A stretch of 10,397 bases of DNA from assembly GCA_003024985.2 (NCBI GenBank), contig PXIH01S0001025.1; one strand, given 5' to 3'. This DNA is from Euperipatoides rowelli. Taxonomy: Eukaryota > Onychophora > Udeonychophora > Euonychophora > Peripatopsidae. Below the pieces are notes generated by a model. The model made no database searches and was not told where the DNA came from. It saw only the letters and a program-made list of their open reading frames with translations. Positions 6,906-10,397 of the stretch are shown in pieces. Every line of letters begins with the position of its first letter. Positions within the stretch are counted from its first letter, which is position 1. The position numbers and the translations under genes were made by a program.

Positions 6906-7721
6906 TTATTAATTAATTAATAAATTAATGGTTATGTTAAAATAACTAGATAAGTATATTTATTCAATCTTCCTATTGAAATTGACAGCATAACAAAATA
7001 TATTTTATTGAATTTAACAAACCTAAAATATTTTTACCTTGATAAATGATCAAATTTTCAATTTTGATCCATTTGCTAAAAATAATATTTAATTTTTAAA
7101 TAGTGATATTTTCTAAGAAAATTTAGTTTTGGAGTTGTGGCGTTTATTCTAAGGTAAAATATTATTGTGTGTGTGTGTGTGTTTTAAAAGTAGCTATTAA
7201 AAATATTAAAATGTGCGTTTATTCTGTTAATTGCTCAACTGCTGTTTACAATTTAACGAATTAGTTTAAATATTAATCATACCTGTTTAATTAATTAACA
7301 TAGTAATTTATTTTCCACCAGAAATTTTAGCTGGTGATGACTATTTTTAAGCAGGTTATTGGGTGATGATTTTACCAAGTGAGAAATATGTGACATAACT
7401 TGGCTGAAAAAGCTATTTATTTTTTTTATATACAGGAACTTAATAATTTCTAATGCTTTAAATAACACTTTAAAAAAAATGATTCTGAAAATAAAAATAA
7501 ATTTAATTGAAAAGTATAATTAATAAAAGCAAGTTTGTTTTAAATAACACAAAATGTCAATTAGAATTACATATCTCAATTTATTCTAATAAAAAAAAAT
7601 GTGCGGAACAATCTCTTGTTTTGGCAGTAATGTTCCCATTAAGCTAATTTCATTACGTTACATTATTGTAGATTCAACACAAGAATTTAATTATTACAAT
7701 TTATTTTTAAACCTGTGTTTT
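6906..7721. other. AT-rich stretch, nothing recognised
   Basis: It begins with alternating TTAATTAATTAATAAATTAA and contains a short TG microsatellite (7166-7182). No open frame, exon signal with similarity or transposon was identified. Confidence 0.5.
7166..7182. repeat. TG dinucleotide microsatellite
   Basis: TG repeated for 17 bases. Confidence 0.9.
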
Positions 7722-8063
7722 CATAAATGAGTCATTAAAGTGAACATATTGTCTCCTTTGGATGGAATATTTACCAGTTTAAATATTTAATTTTGTAGAG
7801 ATGTGATTTTAAAGAGCAGTATGTTGTTTGTTAATTCTTAATCTTGAGTATCCATTTTGGATAATGTTAAATATATGTGTGGGAGTTGCTTATTTTTTAA
7901 ATTTAAAATTAAAAAAAAAAAATTTAATTGACTCTCTTAAAGTTTGTTGGCTCTATATTAAACATGCACACCAGAGCCCAGATTTGAGTCATTCCATCAT
8001 TGAGTCGTTGGTAAATAAAGCCTATTTTTAATTTTGACTCATTTATGTTTCATAAATGAGTCA
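7722..8063. repeat. Three copies of CATAAATGAGTCA, with AP-1 heptamers
   Basis: The 13-mer occurs at 7722-7734 (+), 8035-8047 (inverted) and 8051-8063 (+). The last two form a perfect 13-bp stem with a TTT loop. The outer copies could be ends of a small element of about 330-340 bp, but no other shared end sequence is clear. Each copy contains TGAGTCA (TGACTCA on the other strand), the canonical AP-1 site; a fourth TGAGTCA lies at 7985-7991 outside the 13-mer. Regulatory activity is inference. Confidence 0.7.
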
Positions 8064-8145
8064 TTTGTTATAGCTTAATAACAAATTTAACTCCTGATTT
8101 TTACATAAACCAGCATGAAACTTTATGAAACCACTTAAAATCTTA

Positions 8146-8175
8146 TACTAACGTTAACTTTTTTTTTTCGGACAG
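8146..8175 (+). other. Branch sequence and 3' splice site
   Basis: TACTAAC (8146-8152) is a perfect branch-point consensus. It lies about 20 bases before a T10 tract (8159-8168) and ACAG ending at 8175. The spacing is ideal, making this the best acceptor in the window besides that of the plexin exon. Confidence 0.65.
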
Positions 8176-8258
8176 ANGATGCTGCCGCTTTTGGCAGACT
8201 GCTTGCCGAAAAGAAAAACTTTAGAACCATTTCTGAGTTTGATATAATTAATTTCTAG
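8176..8258 (+). CDS. Possible terminal exon, unidentified product
   Basis: After the acceptor the frame starting at 8178 reads DAAAFGRLLAEKKNFRTISE, then FDIINF, and stops at TAG 8256-8258: 26 codons with mixed, protein-like composition and higher GC than the surroundings. I do not recognise the protein. No good donor (GTAAG or GTGAG type) lies inside, which favours a last exon. Two AATAAA signals follow at 8682-8687 and 8851-8856. The frame requires an incoming phase-1 intron, which is what the plexin donor at 1093 supplies, and the junction codon would be GAN (N at 8177). Canonical plexin continues E-W-R-x-G, so beyond a possible Glu the sequence does not match. It may be an alternative last exon, part of another gene, or a chance frame; the other two frames also stop early. 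Confidence 0.4.
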
Positions 8259-9244
8259 AATTATTACATTATCATTTAAAGCTTTGCAATGTTATACTGA
8301 TTTAAAGTCATTTCTTGATGTTTTATATCTTAAGTTGCAGATCTCTGAATGAAATATTAGTATCACATGGGTTTAAGTTTATAATGAAGAAGCATGTTTA
8401 TTGTCTTCTTTCTTTTCTCACACATAATATCCATTCTTAATTCATAATATGCATATAAATAATAATAATTACAGAACAAGATTTTATATTCTAATGTAAT
8501 TTATGCCCTATTAATGAAAATTTTTTTGAGGACTTTATCACTAGACCGCCACTACGATGCTGGCTCTGGACTATGCTGGTGGTGACCTCTACCACCAACA
8601 TCACCTCTCACAAATATTAGTCAACCCATTTTATTTCATTAACCGATAATCTGGTCATGGGTCTTTTAAAAAAAACACACCAATAAATAAGACTGAAGCC
8701 AATAAGCGATGTTTTAATTTCAACTGGGAAATTCTCATTGTGCGTAAATTCCTAAATTGAGATTTTGAACCCAAGTGAAATTATTCAGTCACTTGTACAA
8801 TAACTTGATAATAACTATTCCATCTTTAACATGCTCTGAAAATATACATAAATAAAAAAGATTGACTGATAGAAAGGAGAAAACTGATTCACCAGATTAC
8901 GTCTGGAAAACTTCTTTGTTTGTCTCTGCACAAATTTCAAAATCAAGGATTAACAACTATAGGGAATTGCCTATTTTATTGGGCCTACACTACTAAAATA
9001 TATTGACAGCCTGATAAGTTAAAAGTGTAACAAATGAATGGATACACTAATACTTATTACAGTTACATCTCAGATTATACTTTATTAAACATGGTTGTAT
9101 GCTCAAACTTAAACAGCAAAGCTGTAATGAATGTTCTAATTATTGTACTGTATATTTGATAGTGTTCAAATTGATATATTGTGAGTATCTAAAAAATGAT
9201 ATACTACATAAAGATTAGAAATTAAATGGTCTAAAGTATCCATG
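8259..9244. other. Stretch without recognised genes
   Basis: AT-rich, with a GC-balanced patch at 8541-8610 containing CTAGACCGCCACTACG and self-complementary GGTGGTGACCTCTACCACC. Its minus strand has a tRNA-like CTAGTGATAAAG phrase, but no B box or cloverleaf follows, so it may be a SINE scrap. AATAAA occurs at 8682 and 8851. Confidence 0.5.
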
Positions 9245-9283
9245 TGTAACACGTGGCCCATGGGCCTCGTACGGCCCAATTGA
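9245..9283. mobile_element. Possible hAT-like fragment
   Basis: ACACGTGGCCCATGGGCCTC, continuing GTACGGCCC, is GC-rich in an AT-rich setting. It includes the perfect palindrome GGCCCATGGGCC (9255-9266). GGCCC(G)CGGGCC(G)CATGCGGCCC-like phrases are common in animal hAT elements; this reads like such a phrase after CpG decay. Only this scrap is visible before the GA repeat. Confidence 0.3.
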
Positions 9284-9284
9284 N

Positions 9285-9308
9285 GAGAGAGAGAGAGAGA
9301 GAGAGAGA
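9285..9308. repeat. GA dinucleotide microsatellite (12 units)
   Basis: Uninterrupted GA repeated twelve times, preceded by an ambiguous base at 9284. Confidence 0.95.
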
Positions 9309-9960
9309 TCTATACGAGATCGTATACAAAGAAAAATGAAATAAATCAATATGTATAGGCAGATTAATGGCATGATAATGATAATATAATCCAGAGGAGA
9401 AAGGTCAGTTTAGAGAGAAAAATCAATATTAGAAAAAGATACTGACAGAGGGAGATCAATATAGAAAAGAAGGCTATAGATAATAAAGATTAAAATGCAA
9501 AACAATGGAGATAAATACAGAGTGAGCAGATTCATATAGAGCACTAGATATTCTTGTAGGATAAGCAAATTCATAATCAGTAGATATTCATTTACAGAGT
9601 AATGATAATTATAAAGTTGGAAGATATAAAGACAGGAATAGGACACCCATACTACAAGATGAATACACAGACATGAGAGATTGATTTATAGAGATGTATA
9701 GAGATGATTATTATAGAAAGTGATACGCGGAGAAATAATTAGATAAACAATGGATGAAAGAGATTAACAGATTGAACAAAAAGGTCAGAAAGGAGAGGGG
9801 GGGAAAAGGATAGTTACACAAAACTGGAGGTGCAAAATATGAAGAAAGGAGCTTCAAAATGAGTTAGAATCAGTTAAAGAATGAGAGATTAACAACTAGA
9901 TCAAGGGAGACTAATATGTGAGCAAAGCAAATAATAATGTATAACAGTTTAGAAGTTTAT
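9309..9960. repeat. Purine-rich degenerate tract on the plus strand
   Basis: For about 650 bases the plus strand is dominated by A and G, with recurring phrases such as AGAAATCAATAT, GAGATCAATATAG, ATAGAGATGTATAGAGATGA and AGATTAACAGATTGA. It follows directly on the GA microsatellite and looks like an old, eroded simple repeat. The minus-strand open frame at 9410-9646 is its low-complexity Leu/Tyr/Ile translation and not a gene. Confidence 0.6.
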
Positions 9961-10279
9961 GGGTTTTAACATTTTTCCAAACTTAAACTCAATTTTTTTG
10001 CTAACTTCTATTTTTAGAATGTTGTTTATTTTATTTTTTTTGTTTTAAAGACAAAAAAAAAATATCTAGCTTTTCTGCTTAAAATTAAATTATTGACTAA
10101 AATTTTATTTTTGTCTTTTTATTTTTTTATTATTGATTAACAGAATCTTTACTTTCAGCTGACAATTTGTTAAAACTTTTTAATAATTCAGAATTTCTCT
10201 TGAATTAGTAGAACATTAATGAAGATTAGTATTCTTCATTAAGACTCAAACCAAATGCTTAAAATTTTTATATCCACTT
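9961..10279. other. T-rich stretch with a perfect hairpin
   Basis: T-rich sequence without coding similarity. TTAATGAAGA (10216-10225) and TCTTCATTAA (10233-10242) form a perfect 10-bp stem with a 7-base loop; there is no T run after it and no sign of a function. Confidence 0.55.
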
Positions 10280-10397
10280 TTAAGAAACAGGAAATTTCCT
10301 GAGCAGGAAATGGCAATGCACTAAATAGGAACCAGAAGTTCACTAAACAGGAACTGGGATGCATTAAACAGGAACCGGGAGTGCACTAAACAGGAAC
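10280..10397. repeat. Start of a ~22-bp minisatellite, running off the window
   Basis: Units of the type ACTAAACAGGAACCGGGAGTGC start at 10320, 10342, 10363 and 10385 (spacing 22, 21, 22). More diverged half-units with CAGGAAAT precede them from about 10287, including the perfect palindrome CAGGAAATTTCCTG (10288-10301). Copies become more alike toward the window end, so the array probably continues. Confidence 0.85.

Noticed and set aside
7828-8031. 67-codon open frame
   Set aside because: AT-rich sequence between the CATAAATGAGTCA copies, no similarity or exon signals.
8541-8610. tRNA or SINE on the minus strand
   Set aside because: Only an A-box-like phrase; no B box, cloverleaf or 3' tail could be drawn.
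9410-9646. 78-codon minus-strand open frame
   Set aside because: Low-complexity translation of the purine-rich tract.
10148-10210. Possible exon after TTTACTTTCAG
   Set aside because: Acceptor-like, but the frame fitting the plexin phase gives about 16 unrecognisable residues and a stop, and lacks the expected plexin continuation.

Overview
This is a eukaryotic window, by eye roughly 70% A+T or more. It has long homopolymers, microsatellites, GT-AG splice sites and several decayed transposable elements. The only confidently recognisable host coding sequence is one internal plexin exon (939-1092, + strand), so the organism is an animal. Retroelement types and base composition suggest an invertebrate, but I cannot name the phylum. 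No bacterial-style gene, operon, CRISPR array, rRNA or tRNA was seen.

Layout. 1-289 is a 165-bp unit repeated twice, followed by an ATT/AAT microsatellite at 484-563. The plexin exon has a strong acceptor and donor. It encodes the start of the Rho-GTPase-binding domain inside the cytoplasmic GAP region. Almost everything after 1098 reads as intron or intergenic DNA filled with repeats. These are a hAT-like MITE (2484-2710), degenerate short repeats with a CTCF-like motif (2777-2969), an element built of CCGATTAATCGG palindromes (3403-3595), the decayed C-terminus of a LINE reverse transcriptase (3600-3833, - strand), a regular 26-bp minisatellite of 27 units (3841-4536), a second possible hAT-like element (5346-5501) and an A-rich satellite with a higher-order period of about 222 bp (5504-6079).

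At 6080-6905 lies a retroelement mosaic. A Ty1/copia reverse-transcriptase fragment and a LINE reverse-transcriptase fragment share one minus-strand open frame. They abut, head to head, the plus-strand 3' end of a copia element: RNase H tail, stop, purine tract and a probable short LTR.

The 3' part holds three copies of a 13-mer containing AP-1 heptamers (7722-8063). Next comes a well-formed 3' splice site with a perfect TACTAAC branch sequence, leading to a short open frame that ends in a stop (8176-8258). This could be a terminal exon of an unidentified transcript; it is phase-compatible with the plexin donor but does not resemble canonical plexin. The window closes with a purine-rich tract and the start of a roughly 22-bp minisatellite that runs off the end.

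I see no multi-gene system. The points most worth a second look are the CpG-specific decay pattern in the minisatellite, the higher-order satellite, the chimeric retroelement frame and the possible alternative last exon.
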